A stretch of 64,000 bases of DNA, taken from assembly GCF_016862275.1 (NCBI RefSeq), contig NZ_BOMQ01000063.1, positions 62,001 to 126,000 of the forward strand, in the 5' to 3' direction. Made by a program: the position numbers and the translations under genes. The stretch's first letter is position 1. Each line of letters starts with the position of its first letter. Below, in pieces: positions 1 to 8,635 of the stretch. The notes under the pieces are model-generated. The model saw only the letters and a program-made list of their open reading frames with translations, made no database searches and was not told where the DNA came from. The stretch is from Actinoplanes nipponensis. GTDB lineage: Bacteria > Actinomycetota > Actinomycetes > Mycobacteriales > Micromonosporaceae.

Positions 1-327
1 ACGGCCAAGGAGCTGGGCGCGCCCCGCTTCGAGGTCGCCGAGGCGCTCGAGAAGGCCGCCCTGGCCGAGCTGCACGCCCGCAAGCCGGACAGGGTGCTGG
101 CCACCAACGTCGAGTTCTGGTCGGCGGTCGTGCTCGACTTCGCCGAGGTGCCCGCGCACATGTTCACCTCGATGTTCACCTGCGCCCGGGTGGCCGGCTG
201 GAGCGCGCACATCCTCGAGCAGAAGAGGCTCGGCCGGATCGTGCGCCCGAGCGCGCTCTACGTGGGACCGGAGCCGCGCAAGCCCCAGGAGGTCGAGGGC
301 TGGGACGCGGTGCCGCATAATCTGTGA
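1..327 (+). CDS. Citrate synthase, C-terminal part (cut by window edge)
   Basis: The reading frame is open from base 1 to the TGA at 325-327 and gives the last 108 residues of a citrate synthase, which condenses acetyl-CoA with oxaloacetate in the TCA cycle. The tail reads NVEFWSAVVLDFAEVP, then ARVAGWSAHILEQKRLGR and SALYVGPEP, which is the usual C-terminus of actinobacterial type-II citrate synthases, including the conserved Arg-rich CoA/citrate-binding end. The start lies outside the window. The next gene (serC) begins 30 bases downstream on the same strand, an arrangement I recall from other actinobacteria. Family call is firm; which paralogue it is cannot be told from this fragment. Confidence 0.88.
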   Translation, partial: TAKELGAPRFEVAEALEKAALAELHARKPDRVLATNVEFWSAVVLDFAEVPAHMFTSMFTCARVAGWSAHILEQKRLGRIVRPSALYVGPEPRKPQEVEGWDAVPHNL

Positions 328-357
328 CGGCTGACCGACCCGCTGGAAGGACCCCCC

Positions 358-1479
358 GTGGCTGACCCGATCCGGATTCCCGACGACCTCAAGCCCGTCG
401 ACGGGCGGTTCGGCTCCGGGCCGAGCAAGGTCCGCCCGGAGGGCGTCGAGGCGCTGTCCCGGGTGGCGACGACCTTCCTGGGCACGTCGCACCGCCAGCG
501 CACGGTCAAGGACCAGGTGGCCCGCCTGCGCGCCGGCATCGCCGAGTTCTTCTCGGCCCCGGACGGCTACGAGGTGATCATCTCCAACGGCGGCACCAGC
601 GCGTTCTGGGAGACCGCCACGTTCGGGCTGATCCGCGACAAGGCCCAGTTCGCGGAGTTCGGCGAGTTCGGCGCCAAGTTCGTCAAGGCGGTCCGGGACG
701 CGCCGTTCCTGGCCGAGCCGACGGTGCACCGGGCGCCCGGCGGCAGCGCGGCCTACCTCACCGCCGAGGCGGGGGTGGACACGTACGCGAGCGTGCACAA
801 CGAGACCTCGACCGGGGTGGCCGTGCCGGTGCAGCGGGTGGCCGGCGCCGATCCCGGCGCGCTGGTGCTGACCGACGCCACCTCGGGCGGGGGCAGCCTC
901 GAGGTCGACCTGACCCAGACCGACGTCTACTACCTGGCGCCGCAGAAGGCGTTCGGCTCCGACGGTGGCCTGTGGATCGCCCTGATGTCACCGGCCGCGA
1001 TCGAGCGCGCCCACGAGATCAAGGCATCCGGGCGGTACATCCCGCAGTTCCTGGATCTGGTCACCGCGATCGAGCAGTCGAGGCTGGAGCAGACCTACAA
1101 CACCCCGGCGCTGGCCACGGTGTTCCTGGCCGCCGAGCAGGTCGACTGGATGAACGCGCAGGGCGGGCTGGCCTGGGCGGCCAAGCGCAGCGCCGAGAGC
1201 GCCGCGGCGATCTACGGCTGGGCCGACCGCTCCGAGGTGGCCAGCCCGTTCGTCGCCGACCCGGCTCTGCGGTCGCAGGCGGTGGCCACCATCGACTTCG
1301 CCGACGGCATCGACGCGGCGGCGCTGGCCAAGGTGCTGCGGGCGAACGGCATCGTGGACACGGAGCCGTACCGCAAGCTCGGCCGCAACCAGCTCCGGGT
1401 GGCGCTCTACCCGACCGTCGACCCGGCGGACGTGGCCGCGCTGACCCGGTGCATCGATTACGTCATCCATAAGTTCTGA
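358..1479 (+). CDS. serC: Phosphoserine aminotransferase
   Basis: PLP-dependent enzyme of serine biosynthesis that converts 3-phosphohydroxypyruvate and glutamate to O-phosphoserine and 2-oxoglutarate in the cytosol. The 373-residue product has the actinobacterial SerC opening (FGSGPSKVRPE near residues 18-28) and the PLP lysine K197 in APQKAFGSDGG; the length is normal for this subfamily. The GTG start at 358 follows a strong ribosome-binding site GGAAGGA at 345-351. It follows the citrate synthase gene by 30 bp. Nothing is missing. Confidence 0.93.
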   Translation: MADPIRIPDDLKPVDGRFGSGPSKVRPEGVEALSRVATTFLGTSHRQRTVKDQVARLRAGIAEFFSAPDGYEVIISNGGTSAFWETATFGLIRDKAQFAEFGEFGAKFVKAVRDAPFLAEPTVHRAPGGSAAYLTAEAGVDTYASVHNETSTGVAVPVQRVAGADPGALVLTDATSGGGSLEVDLTQTDVYYLAPQKAFGSDGGLWIALMSPAAIERAHEIKASGRYIPQFLDLVTAIEQSRLEQTYNTPALATVFLAAEQVDWMNAQGGLAWAAKRSAESAAAIYGWADRSEVASPFVADPALRSQAVATIDFADGIDAAALAKVLRANGIVDTEPYRKLGRNQLRVALYPTVDPADVAALTRCIDYVIHKF

Positions 1480-1540
1480 ACGATCCCGTGACCCCTCCCG
1501 TACTGACGGGCGGCCAGGTCGCCGGACTCGGGAGGACACG

Positions 1541-2800
1541 ATGGCACGGACAGGTATCGATACTTCGATCCTGCACAAGGGCGCGCACAGCGCGTCCTAC
1601 TTCGATCTCTCCCGCAGCATGGACGCCGGCACCGAGATCGTGGACTTCTGCATCCCGTGCAATCCGTACTTCCCGACCCCGGAGATGTTCGACGAGCTGT
1701 CGCGCGACCTGAAGAACATCCTGAAGTACTACCCGAGCGACTCCGGCAGCATCACCAACAAGCTGGCCAGCGTCCTGGGTCTGCACCCGCAGACCGTGGC
1801 CATGGCCAACGGGTCCACCGAGCTGATCACCTGGATCGACCACCTCCTTGTCAAGGAGAGCGTCGCCATCCCGATCCCGACGTTCGGCCGGTGGACCGAC
1901 CAGCCGCTGGAGACCGGCAAGCGGGTGGACATGTTCCCGCTGCAGGAACGCGACGGCTTCCGGCTCAACCTGGACGACTACGTGCGGTTCATCCGCGACC
2001 GCGGCTCCCGCGTCGCGGTGGTCTGCAACGTCAACAACCCGGACGGCAACTACCTGGCCCGCCGGGACGTCATCCGGTTCATGGACGCGCTCGGCGACCT
2101 CGACCTGGTGGTCATCGACGAGTCGTTCATCGACTTCTCCGACGCCGAGCAGTACCCGTCGGTGGGGCCGGACGCGGTGATCCGCCCGAACACGGTGGTC
2201 CTCAAGAGCCTGGGCAAGAACTTCGGCCTGCACGGCATCCGCTTCGGCTACCTGATGGCCAACCCGGCCATCGCCGGCAAGATCGGCAAGGCCCTGCCCA
2301 AGTGGAACCTGAACTCGCTGGCCGAGAAGGTCGTCTACATGATCCAGGAACACGACGACGAGTACGAGGACAGCCTGCGCCTGCTCAGCCGCGACCGCCG
2401 CACGATGGCCGGCGAACTGGCCCGCATCCCGGGGCTGACGGTCTTCCCGTCGCAGGGCAACTTCATCCTGGTCAAGCTGCCCACCGAATGGTCCGGGGTG
2501 GCGCTGCGCGACCACCTGGTGGCCAACCACGGCGTCTACACCCGCGAGTGCGGCAACAAGCTGGGCATGACCAGCCAGTTCATGCGCCTGGTGGTGCGCC
2601 CGGCGAGGGACGTGGACCGGCTCATCGACGGCATGCTCGACTACGGCCGCCAGTTCCGCGGCCGGTCGGCCTACGACGAGGACCCGCTGGAGGTCGGCCG
2701 CCGGTGGAGCACCACGGTGGACGAGGAACCGGACAACCTGATCCAGTACCCGACCCACCGCACCACGGACTACGCCGCCCGCCGCGCCGTGAACAGCTAG
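1541..2800 (+). CDS. Class I/II PLP-dependent aminotransferase (HisC-like)
   Basis: A 419-residue fold-type I aminotransferase. The visible motifs are NNPDGN (residues 165-170, substrate/PLP Asn), VIDESF with D193 (pyridine N contact) and the PLP lysine K226 in KSLGKNFGLHGIRFGY, followed by the phosphate-binding Arg. The pattern resembles histidinol-phosphate or CobC-type aminotransferases, but the substrate cannot be read from the sequence. ATG at 1541 follows GGGAGGA. The C-terminal 50 residues are polar and look like a lineage-specific extension. It is 61 bp downstream of serC and may be cotranscribed with it. Confidence 0.82.
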   Translation: MARTGIDTSILHKGAHSASYFDLSRSMDAGTEIVDFCIPCNPYFPTPEMFDELSRDLKNILKYYPSDSGSITNKLASVLGLHPQTVAMANGSTELITWIDHLLVKESVAIPIPTFGRWTDQPLETGKRVDMFPLQERDGFRLNLDDYVRFIRDRGSRVAVVCNVNNPDGNYLARRDVIRFMDALGDLDLVVIDESFIDFSDAEQYPSVGPDAVIRPNTVVLKSLGKNFGLHGIRFGYLMANPAIAGKIGKALPKWNLNSLAEKVVYMIQEHDDEYEDSLRLLSRDRRTMAGELARIPGLTVFPSQGNFILVKLPTEWSGVALRDHLVANHGVYTRECGNKLGMTSQFMRLVVRPARDVDRLIDGMLDYGRQFRGRSAYDEDPLEVGRRWSTTVDEEPDNLIQYPTHRTTDYAARRAVNS

Positions 2801-2988
2801 CTCGTCCTCCCCCTTCCCGGCCTTTCCGGCCTTTCCGGTATGCGACCTGGCTTTTTCCGGTACGCGATCCGGCGCGGCCAACCGCAGCAACCGGGGCTGG
2901 AGTCCCGCGGCTTCTGAGGTCCGTGCCGGGTCCAGGCCGAGGGATCCGCCGCCGGGCTGACCGCTCCCAGACTCCGTCTCGCAAATCA

Positions 2989-3655
2989 CCGTTGGCGGTG
3001 GTCTGCAGGAAGTCGGACCACGCCGACGCGGGGGTGCTGGCTAACATCCTGCGCCGCGAGGCGCACGCCCACCGGCCGCTGCCGAACGACAGCGAACTCG
3101 TTCAGGCGGTCGCCGTGCCGGCCCCGGCTCGCCAGGATGCCAGCTGGCGCACCCGCGCCTCGAACGAGCTGCGGTCGCTGCCGCCGGGGTGCTTCCCGAT
3201 GTTCCTTGCCGCATTCAACGACAGGAAAGGCGATCTGACCAGTGGGACGTGCTGAACGTAGGGTGCGCCGGTGTCGGCCAGCTTGCCGAGGCCGCCGGTG
3301 AAGCGTTCCGCCAGCAGCCGGACCACGCGATATTGACCGGCTTCCCCGGCCCGGCCGACGTGACCGGTGCCCGCGTCCCGGCCGAGATCGATGACGACCG
3401 TGTCCGGTTCCCCGACGCCAGCGCGTTGAAGGCTTACGCCGGGCGCGGCTCCGGTCACTCGCGCGTCCGAACCCAGCATCTCCATCACCCACCGCACGGT
3501 GAAGAACGACCGGCTCGCCGCTGCCGGATGTCTATTGGCCTTCGTCGCCACCGCCCACGTCGCACCCACCAAGCAGCACTATCAACGTCGACTGCCTGGC
3601 GACGGGAAAGCCCTACGACCCACCCAAGGCTTTCAAGAATCCGGCTCGAACACGA
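2989..3655 (+). pseudogene. IS110-family transposase remnant, three reading frames
   Basis: Three short stretches in different frames join into one IS110 transposase. About 2989-3255 gives KSDHADAGVLANILRR and the following segment up to LAAFNDRKGDL. About 3255-3480 gives ILTGFPGPADVTGARVPAEI and the Transposase_20 region RVRFPDASALKAYAG. From 3499 comes KNDRLAAAGCLLAFVATAH. At least two frameshifts separate them, the N-terminal DEDD catalytic start is absent and the C-terminal end fades near 3655. It is therefore dead. No terminal repeats or target duplication could be seen. It sits between two convergent chromosomal genes. Confidence 0.8.
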
Positions 3656-3836
3656 GAAGCAGCGCTCAACGCATGAGTCGCCGAACAACGGCGGTGACTG
3701 GCAGCACGACGACGGCGGCCAGACAAGTAATCACCCCACTCCCCGCAGACGCGCCGGCGGGGCGAGCGGACCGAATTCCCACGCCGCGGCGGCCAACTCG
3801 ACCAGGCGGTCCGGACCCGGCACGGGCTGCGGTTGC

Positions 3837-4331
3837 TCACCCCGCAGCGCGTACCGGAAGGTCTTCGGTGTTCGGGGGATGCTGCCGCAGGGAGCGGACC
3901 ATCACGATCTCGCCCTCGTCCAGCTCGCCCGTCTCGACGAAGCCCGCGGAGCGGTAGAGGCCGCGGGCGGTTTCGTTCGACGGCACGACGCTGAGGCGTA
4001 CCCGGTCGGCCCCGCGCTCGCGGGCGATCCAGTCGACGGCCGCCTCGAGCGCCTGCCGCCCGAGTCCCCGGCCCTGGAACTGGTGCGCGATCATCAGCCG
4101 CACGATCATGTGTCCCGCGGCCGGGCGGTCCCGGTCGACCGGGTGGAACAGCACGAAGCCGACCAGGTCGTCGCCCGCGTAGACGGCCCGCGGCTCGGCG
4201 TCCGGAAGGATGTGGGTCTCGGCGATGCCCCGCACGTTGGGCGCGACGAAGGTCGACTGCTCCGGCCGTACGTCGAGCTTGATGACCGCCGCGAAGTTCT
4301 CCGCGGTGATCGGGCGCAGGTCGACTGTCAT
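3837..4331 (-). CDS. GNAT family N-acetyltransferase
   Basis: A 164-residue acetyl-CoA-dependent N-acetyltransferase with the GNAT fold. The acetyl-CoA pyrophosphate loop is visible as HQFQGRGLGRQAL (about residues 88-100), preceded by the beta-strand MIVRLMIA and followed by VVPSNETARGLYRSAGFVETGE, the usual motif B end. The sequence looks most like spermine/spermidine acetyltransferases of the BltD/PaiA group, but the substrate is an inference. Single gene, convergent with the IS110 remnant and divergent from sepH. Confidence 0.85.
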   Translation of the reverse strand: MTVDLRPITAENFAAVIKLDVRPEQSTFVAPNVRGIAETHILPDAEPRAVYAGDDLVGFVLFHPVDRDRPAAGHMIVRLMIAHQFQGRGLGRQALEAAVDWIARERGADRVRLSVVPSNETARGLYRSAGFVETGELDEGEIVMVRSLRQHPPNTEDLPVRAAG

Positions 4332-4527
4332 GCCGTCTTTGTAGGCTTGTCGCCGCGGCGCCGCAACGCCTTATCAGCGAAGATCATCTCTGCAGGTCAA
4401 TGACTTTGACGGCGTGGCATACCCCCATCGGGTGACCGGGGCGCGTACCGTGTTCCGAAACGCGCCCGGGTGGCTGACTCTCGGGAGCACAGGCCAGACA
4501 GCGGCGAGCACGGGACGGAGGCAACGC

Positions 4528-5607
4528 ATGCGGCCGGTACGCTTCGTAGCCCTCTCCGAGGACGGTCAGGCCCTGGTGCTCGCCGATGAGGTCGGCCGGC
4601 TCCTGGCGCTTCCCATCGACGACCGGATCAGCGGCGCGTTGCAGTCCGACGGGACACCACATCCGGTCGGCACGGCCGTGGCGGTCGCCAACGCCGAGGT
4701 CATGGCCTCGCTGTCGCCCCGCGACATCCAGGCCCGGATCCGCTCCGGCGAGTCCGCCGAGGACGTCGCCCGGGTGGCCGGCGTCCCGGTCGACCGCGTG
4801 CTGCGGTACGCGGGCCCGGTGCTGCAGGAGCGGGCCATGCTGGCCCAGCACGCGCGCCGCACCCGTCTCAAGACCTCCGACTCCGGCGCGCCGCTGGCCG
4901 AGGTCGTCGACAGCCGGCTGGCCCAGCACGGCATAGACACCGAGAAGATCTCCTGGGACGCGTTCCGCCGGGAGGACGGCACCTGGCGCATCGTCGCCAC
5001 GTGGCCGTCCGGCAAGGCCACCGCCCAGGCGATGTGGGATCTCGACAAGGGCCGCCAGGTGGTGGCCCCGCACGACGACATGGCGCAGTACCTGTGCGCC
5101 GAGCGCCCGACGCAGATCCTCGGCCAGGAGCCGGTGCCGGAGCGCACCCCGCACGAGCGCGGCGGCCACGGACTGCCGGGCCCGTCGCGGATCAACGAGC
5201 CGGCCCGCGGCGGCCGGGGCCTGCCGGCGGCCGACGCGCCCCGCCCGACCCGCGACCCGATCCGCGCCGGACGCGACGCCCTGCTGGCCTCGCTGGACCG
5301 TCCGCTCGGCGGTCAGGGTTCCGGCCGGGGCCTGGAGCCCGCCGCGCAGGAGTCCCGCCGCCCGGTTGCCGGCGGCGCGGCTGCCCTGCTCGGCGGCGGC
5401 GCGGGTTCCGCTTTCGACGACGACGCCGACCTGCCCAAGGAGGTCCCGGCGGTGCCGAGCCTCGCGGTGCTGCGGCCCCGCCGCACGGTGGGCCAGTCCC
5501 AGGCCGACTCCACCGATTCGGAGGAGACCGCCAAGCCCCGCAAGCGCCTGCCGAGCTGGGACGACGTCCTGTTCGGGGGCGGCCCGGCGGCCCGCGAGAG
5601 CTCCTGA
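4528..5607 (+). CDS. sepH: Cell division regulator SepH (DUF3071)
   Basis: SepH binds FtsZ and stimulates ring assembly in actinobacteria. The N-terminus (RFVALSEDGQALVLADEVGR, then LLALPID) and the region around SPRDIQARIRSGESAEDVARVAG, a helix-turn-helix, are the DUF3071 signature; residues from about 190 on are a long Gly/Pro/Arg-rich disordered tail ending in a short conserved segment (LPSWDDVLFGG), as in known SepH. I chose ATG 4528 because it is preceded by ACGGAGG and starts exactly at the conserved MRPVRF; the frame is open 38 codons further upstream but that part is not conserved-looking. The product is 359 residues. Confidence 0.88.
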   Translation: MRPVRFVALSEDGQALVLADEVGRLLALPIDDRISGALQSDGTPHPVGTAVAVANAEVMASLSPRDIQARIRSGESAEDVARVAGVPVDRVLRYAGPVLQERAMLAQHARRTRLKTSDSGAPLAEVVDSRLAQHGIDTEKISWDAFRREDGTWRIVATWPSGKATAQAMWDLDKGRQVVAPHDDMAQYLCAERPTQILGQEPVPERTPHERGGHGLPGPSRINEPARGGRGLPAADAPRPTRDPIRAGRDALLASLDRPLGGQGSGRGLEPAAQESRRPVAGGAAALLGGGAGSAFDDDADLPKEVPAVPSLAVLRPRRTVGQSQADSTDSEETAKPRKRLPSWDDVLFGGGPAARESS

Positions 5608-5608
5608 G

Positions 5609-6091
5609 TCACCAGCTCCGCAAGATCGTGTAGCCCTCGCCCGGAACACTCCGGACGAGGGCTATCCCGTCGAGCGGCCAGGCCGGCCCGGCGTAGCCGT
5701 CCAGGGCCAGCCGGACCACCGGATCGTCCCGGTAGGCGACGGTGAGGTGCGGCGTGAACTCCCGGTCCGCCACGCCGAGGCGCCCGGCGACGTCCCGGTG
5801 CAGCCCGTCGAGGTCCCCCTCGACGCCCGCCCACAGCACCGCCGACCGGCCCTGGCCGAAGCGTCCGCCGCCGTGCAGCCGCAGCATGGCGCCCCGCGGC
5901 ACGGTCACCGCGTCGAGCTCCCGGGTCACCTCCGGCAGCCGCTCCGCGGTGACCTCGCCGAGGAACGCCAGCGTGACGTGCCAGCGGTCGACGGGGGTCA
6001 GCCGGACGTTCCGGGCGCCGCCGTCGGTGAGGCGGTGTCGCAGGTCCCGGCACACGTCATCGGGTGGGAAGACCGCCACGAAGAGCCGCAC
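5609..6091 (-). CDS. thpR: RNA 2',3'-cyclic phosphodiesterase
   Basis: A 160-residue 2H phosphoesterase that opens 2',3'-cyclic phosphate ends of RNA. Both catalytic HxT motifs are present: WHVTLAFLGE (H38, T40) and FTPHLTVAY (H115, T117), and the N-terminal MRLFVAVFPP is the standard ThpR opening. The gene ends one base after the stop of sepH, so the two are tightly convergent with no room for a terminator. Confidence 0.88.
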   Translation of the reverse strand: MRLFVAVFPPDDVCRDLRHRLTDGGARNVRLTPVDRWHVTLAFLGEVTAERLPEVTRELDAVTVPRGAMLRLHGGGRFGQGRSAVLWAGVEGDLDGLHRDVAGRLGVADREFTPHLTVAYRDDPVVRLALDGYAGPAWPLDGIALVRSVPGEGYTILRSW

Positions 6092-6107
6092 GGTGCGACT
6101 GTAACGG

Positions 6108-6557
6108 TCAGGCGGCCCGCAGCCGCAGACCGGCGGCGTGCAGCAGCCCTTCCACCCGGACGCGTTCGATGTCGCGGTCCATCCCGTCGAGCTGGGCGAG
6201 GTGCTCGGTCAGCCCGAGGGACCGGCTCGCCAGCGACAGCCGCTGGTCGTACGCCCGCAGCACCGCGGTGAGCCAGACGACCGAGTCCAGGGTGGGCGGG
6301 CTGCGGCGCTGCCGGTCGAGCCGGCGCAGGTCGGCGACCAGCTCGTCGATGCCCGGTTCGCGATCGGGCGGCGGCAGCTCCCGGGTGGACAGCTCCCGCT
6401 CGAGGCACCGCAGGGCACGGCGCTCCTGCCGCCCGCCCCGGCCCCAGAACCGGCGGGCGGCCAACTCGTCGGCGCAGACGACGACGGCGACAGCGCATGG
6501 CAGGCACAGCAGCGCGAGCAGCGCCGTCGCGAGCACAGCTATGTGCGTGATTGCCAC
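6108..6557 (-). CDS. Hypothetical membrane-anchored protein
   Basis: A 149-residue protein of unknown function. Residues about 5-28 form a hydrophobic segment (signal anchor, containing two Cys), followed by an Arg-rich charged region and a helical C-terminal half that could be cytoplasmic (ERELSTRELPPPDREPG and after). No domain was recognised. It lies 16 bp upstream of thpR on the same strand, so the two may form a small operon. Codon usage is like that of its neighbours, which supports a real gene. Confidence 0.6.
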   Translation of the reverse strand: MAITHIAVLATALLALLCLPCAVAVVVCADELAARRFWGRGGRQERRALRCLERELSTRELPPPDREPGIDELVADLRRLDRQRRSPPTLDSVVWLTAVLRAYDQRLSLASRSLGLTEHLAQLDGMDRDIERVRVEGLLHAAGLRLRAA

Positions 6558-6641
6558 GGTTCGACGCTAGGGCCTGTCCCGGGGCAACGGAGAGAGCCGT
6601 TCGGATGACCCGGTCTGCCATACATTTCCTCGGGTTTGTCC

Positions 6642-7850
6642 TCAGCCGATCTGCCGGTCCCGCCCGGCCAGCACCCCGGCGGCCATCTGCGGCACCATCA
6701 GCACCGCCATCAGGGCCAGCGGGATCCGCCAGCTCCCGGTGTGGTCGTAGAGCACGCCGACCACGATGGGCCCGGGGACGGACAGCAGGTAGCCGGTGCT
6801 CTGCGCGAAGGCGGAGAGCCGGCTGACCGTGGCGGCGTCCCGCCCCCGCAGCGCGATCATGGTGAGGACCAGCGGGAACGAGCAGTTCGCCACGCCGAGC
6901 AGGACGACCCACAGCCAGGGCGCGGCGGCCGGGTCGGCCCAGAGGCCGGCATAGCCGGCCAGGCCGAAGAGACCGATCAGGACGGCGACGCCGCTCTGCC
7001 GCGGCAGCCGGCCGGCGAGGGCGGAGAGCGCGAAGGACAGCGGTACGCCGAGCAGGGCGGTCACGGCGAAGAGCAGGCCGGCGGTACGCGCGGAGAGCCC
7101 CGCGTCCCGGAAGATCTGCGGCAGCCAGCCCATGATCACGTACGCGGCGGTGGACTGGAGCCCGAAGTAGACGGCCAGCGCCCAGGCGATCGGGTGCCGC
7201 CGCAGGCGCAGGCCGGCCGCCGGCGCCCCGGACGGCGTCACGGGCACCGGCGCCGCGGCACGGTCGCGGGCCAGCACGATCCACGACGGCAGGGCGATGG
7301 CCGCGACGACGGCCCACACCCCGAGCCCGTACCGCCAGTCCCCGCCGAAGGCGGCCGCGGTCAGCGGCACCGTGATCGCCGCGGCGGTGGACGCGCCCAG
7401 GTTGAGCGCCACCGAGTACAGCCCGGTCATCGCGCCCACCCGGTCCGGGAAGCGCTGCTTGACCACCACCGGCAGCAGCACGTTGGCCAGCGCGATGCCG
7501 GCCAACGCGAGCGCGGTCAAAGCGAGGAACGATCCGGTGCCGCCGGCGAAGGGCCGCACGGCCAGGCCGAGCGCGAGCGCCGTGGTGCCGAGCGCGATCA
7601 CTCCGCCGGTCCCCCATCGGCGGGCCAGCAGCGGCGCCGTGGAACCGACCAGCGCGAAGCAGACCGCCGGCAACGAGGTGAGCAGCCCCGCCACGGCGGC
7701 GCTCATCCCGAGGCCGGCCCGGACCTCGGCCAGCACGGGGCCCAGGCTGGTGACGGCGGGCCGCAGGTTGATGGCGACCAGCACCAGGCCGACGACGGCG
7801 AGCGGCCGGATCGTCGAGGGGGCGCGCGCCGGGGTACTGGTGGTCGTCAT
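6642..7850 (-). CDS. MFS transporter, CynX/NimT type
   Basis: A 402-residue integral membrane protein with about 12 hydrophobic segments. The opening INLRPAVTSLGPVLAEVR is the hallmark of the CynX/NimT (cyanate/2-nitroimidazole) branch of the major facilitator superfamily. It is transcribed divergently from a FadR-type GntR regulator with only 22 bp between the start codons, which suggests that regulator controls it. Substrate unknown; proposed drug or small-anion export is inference. Confidence 0.85.
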   Translation of the reverse strand: MTTTSTPARAPSTIRPLAVVGLVLVAINLRPAVTSLGPVLAEVRAGLGMSAAVAGLLTSLPAVCFALVGSTAPLLARRWGTGGVIALGTTALALGLAVRPFAGGTGSFLALTALALAGIALANVLLPVVVKQRFPDRVGAMTGLYSVALNLGASTAAAITVPLTAAAFGGDWRYGLGVWAVVAAIALPSWIVLARDRAAAPVPVTPSGAPAAGLRLRRHPIAWALAVYFGLQSTAAYVIMGWLPQIFRDAGLSARTAGLLFAVTALLGVPLSFALSALAGRLPRQSGVAVLIGLFGLAGYAGLWADPAAAPWLWVVLLGVANCSFPLVLTMIALRGRDAATVSRLSAFAQSTGYLLSVPGPIVVGVLYDHTGSWRIPLALMAVLMVPQMAAGVLAGRDRQIG

Positions 7851-7860
7851 GGCCCCATCA

Positions 7861-7872
7861 TAGAATCATGGG
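7861..7872 (+). promoter_or_regulatory. Leaderless promoter (-10 TAGAAT) of the GntR gene, with possible operator
   Basis: TAGAAT at 7861-7866 is followed six bases later by the ATG at 7873, which would make that A the transcription start; there is no ribosome-binding site. The sequence around it (CCATCATAGAATCATGG, 7855-7871) is an imperfect palindrome and fills the whole divergent gap, so it could be the GntR operator controlling both genes. Confidence 0.5.
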
Positions 7873-8547
7873 ATGAATCTTGGTCCCGTCGCCCGCGGCG
7901 CCACCCTCTCCGACCAGGTGATCGCCCGGTTGCGCGGGCAGATCACCTCGGGGGCATGGCCGGTGGGCTCCCGCATCCCGACCGAGCCGGAGCTCGTCGC
8001 CCAGCTCGGGGTCGCCCGCAACACCGTCCGCGAGGCGGTGCGGGCGCTGGCCCACAACGGCCTGCTGGACATCCGGCAGGGCTCGGGCACGTGGGTGATC
8101 GCCACCAGTGAGCTGGCCGGGGTCATGCAGCGCCGGTTCGCAGCGGCCGACCCGGGGCACGTCACCGAGCTGCGCGGCACGCTGGAGGCCGCGGCCGCCG
8201 GCTTCGCGGCCCGCCGCCGCACCCCGGCGGACCTGACCCGGCTGGACGAACTGCTGGCCCAGCGCGAGCGGGCCTGGGCCACGGGCGACCGGGATGCGTT
8301 CGTCGACGCCGACACGGCGTTCCACCTGGCCGTGGTCGCGGCGTCGCACAACGAGGTGCTGACGGAGCTGTACGCCGACCTGGGCCAGGTCATCCGCGAC
8401 TCGCTGCGGGAGCACTTCGGGGCCCGGCTGAGCCCGGAGGAATACCTGGACCACGGCCGGCTGCTGGCGGCGATCCGCGCCGAGGACCCGGACGCGGCCA
8501 CCGCGGAGGCGGCCAGCTACACCGCGACCTGCGAGGCCGCCCGCTGA
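7873..8547 (+). CDS. GntR family transcriptional regulator (FadR subfamily)
   Basis: A 224-residue DNA-binding regulator. Residues about 10-75 are the winged helix (PTEPELVAQLGVARNTVREAV) and the rest is the all-helical FCD effector domain, with DADTAFHLAVVAASHN and a late His (DHGRLLAAIRAED) as likely metal/ligand residues. Divergent from the CynX-type transporter 22 bp away, so it probably represses that gene and itself until a ligand binds. The ligand cannot be deduced. Confidence 0.88.
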   Translation: MNLGPVARGATLSDQVIARLRGQITSGAWPVGSRIPTEPELVAQLGVARNTVREAVRALAHNGLLDIRQGSGTWVIATSELAGVMQRRFAAADPGHVTELRGTLEAAAAGFAARRRTPADLTRLDELLAQRERAWATGDRDAFVDADTAFHLAVVAASHNEVLTELYADLGQVIRDSLREHFGARLSPEEYLDHGRLLAAIRAEDPDAATAEAASYTATCEAAR

Positions 8548-8635
8548 CGCCGGCCCGTCGCCGGCGGCCGTACCCGGTCGCGCCTCCGCCCCGGCCGGGG
8601 CCGCACCGTGCTCTGCGGACTGCCGCCGGCCCCGA

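Noticed and set aside
1463..2989. 508-codon minus-strand open frame opposite the aminotransferase gene
   Set aside because: It is an antisense frame of a clear gene in GC-rich DNA; composition (Val/Asp/His/Gln-rich, no fold) is typical of such shadows.
4384..5649. 421-codon minus-strand frame opposite sepH
   Set aside because: Antisense to a recognised gene; Arg/Gly/Ala-rich without fold.
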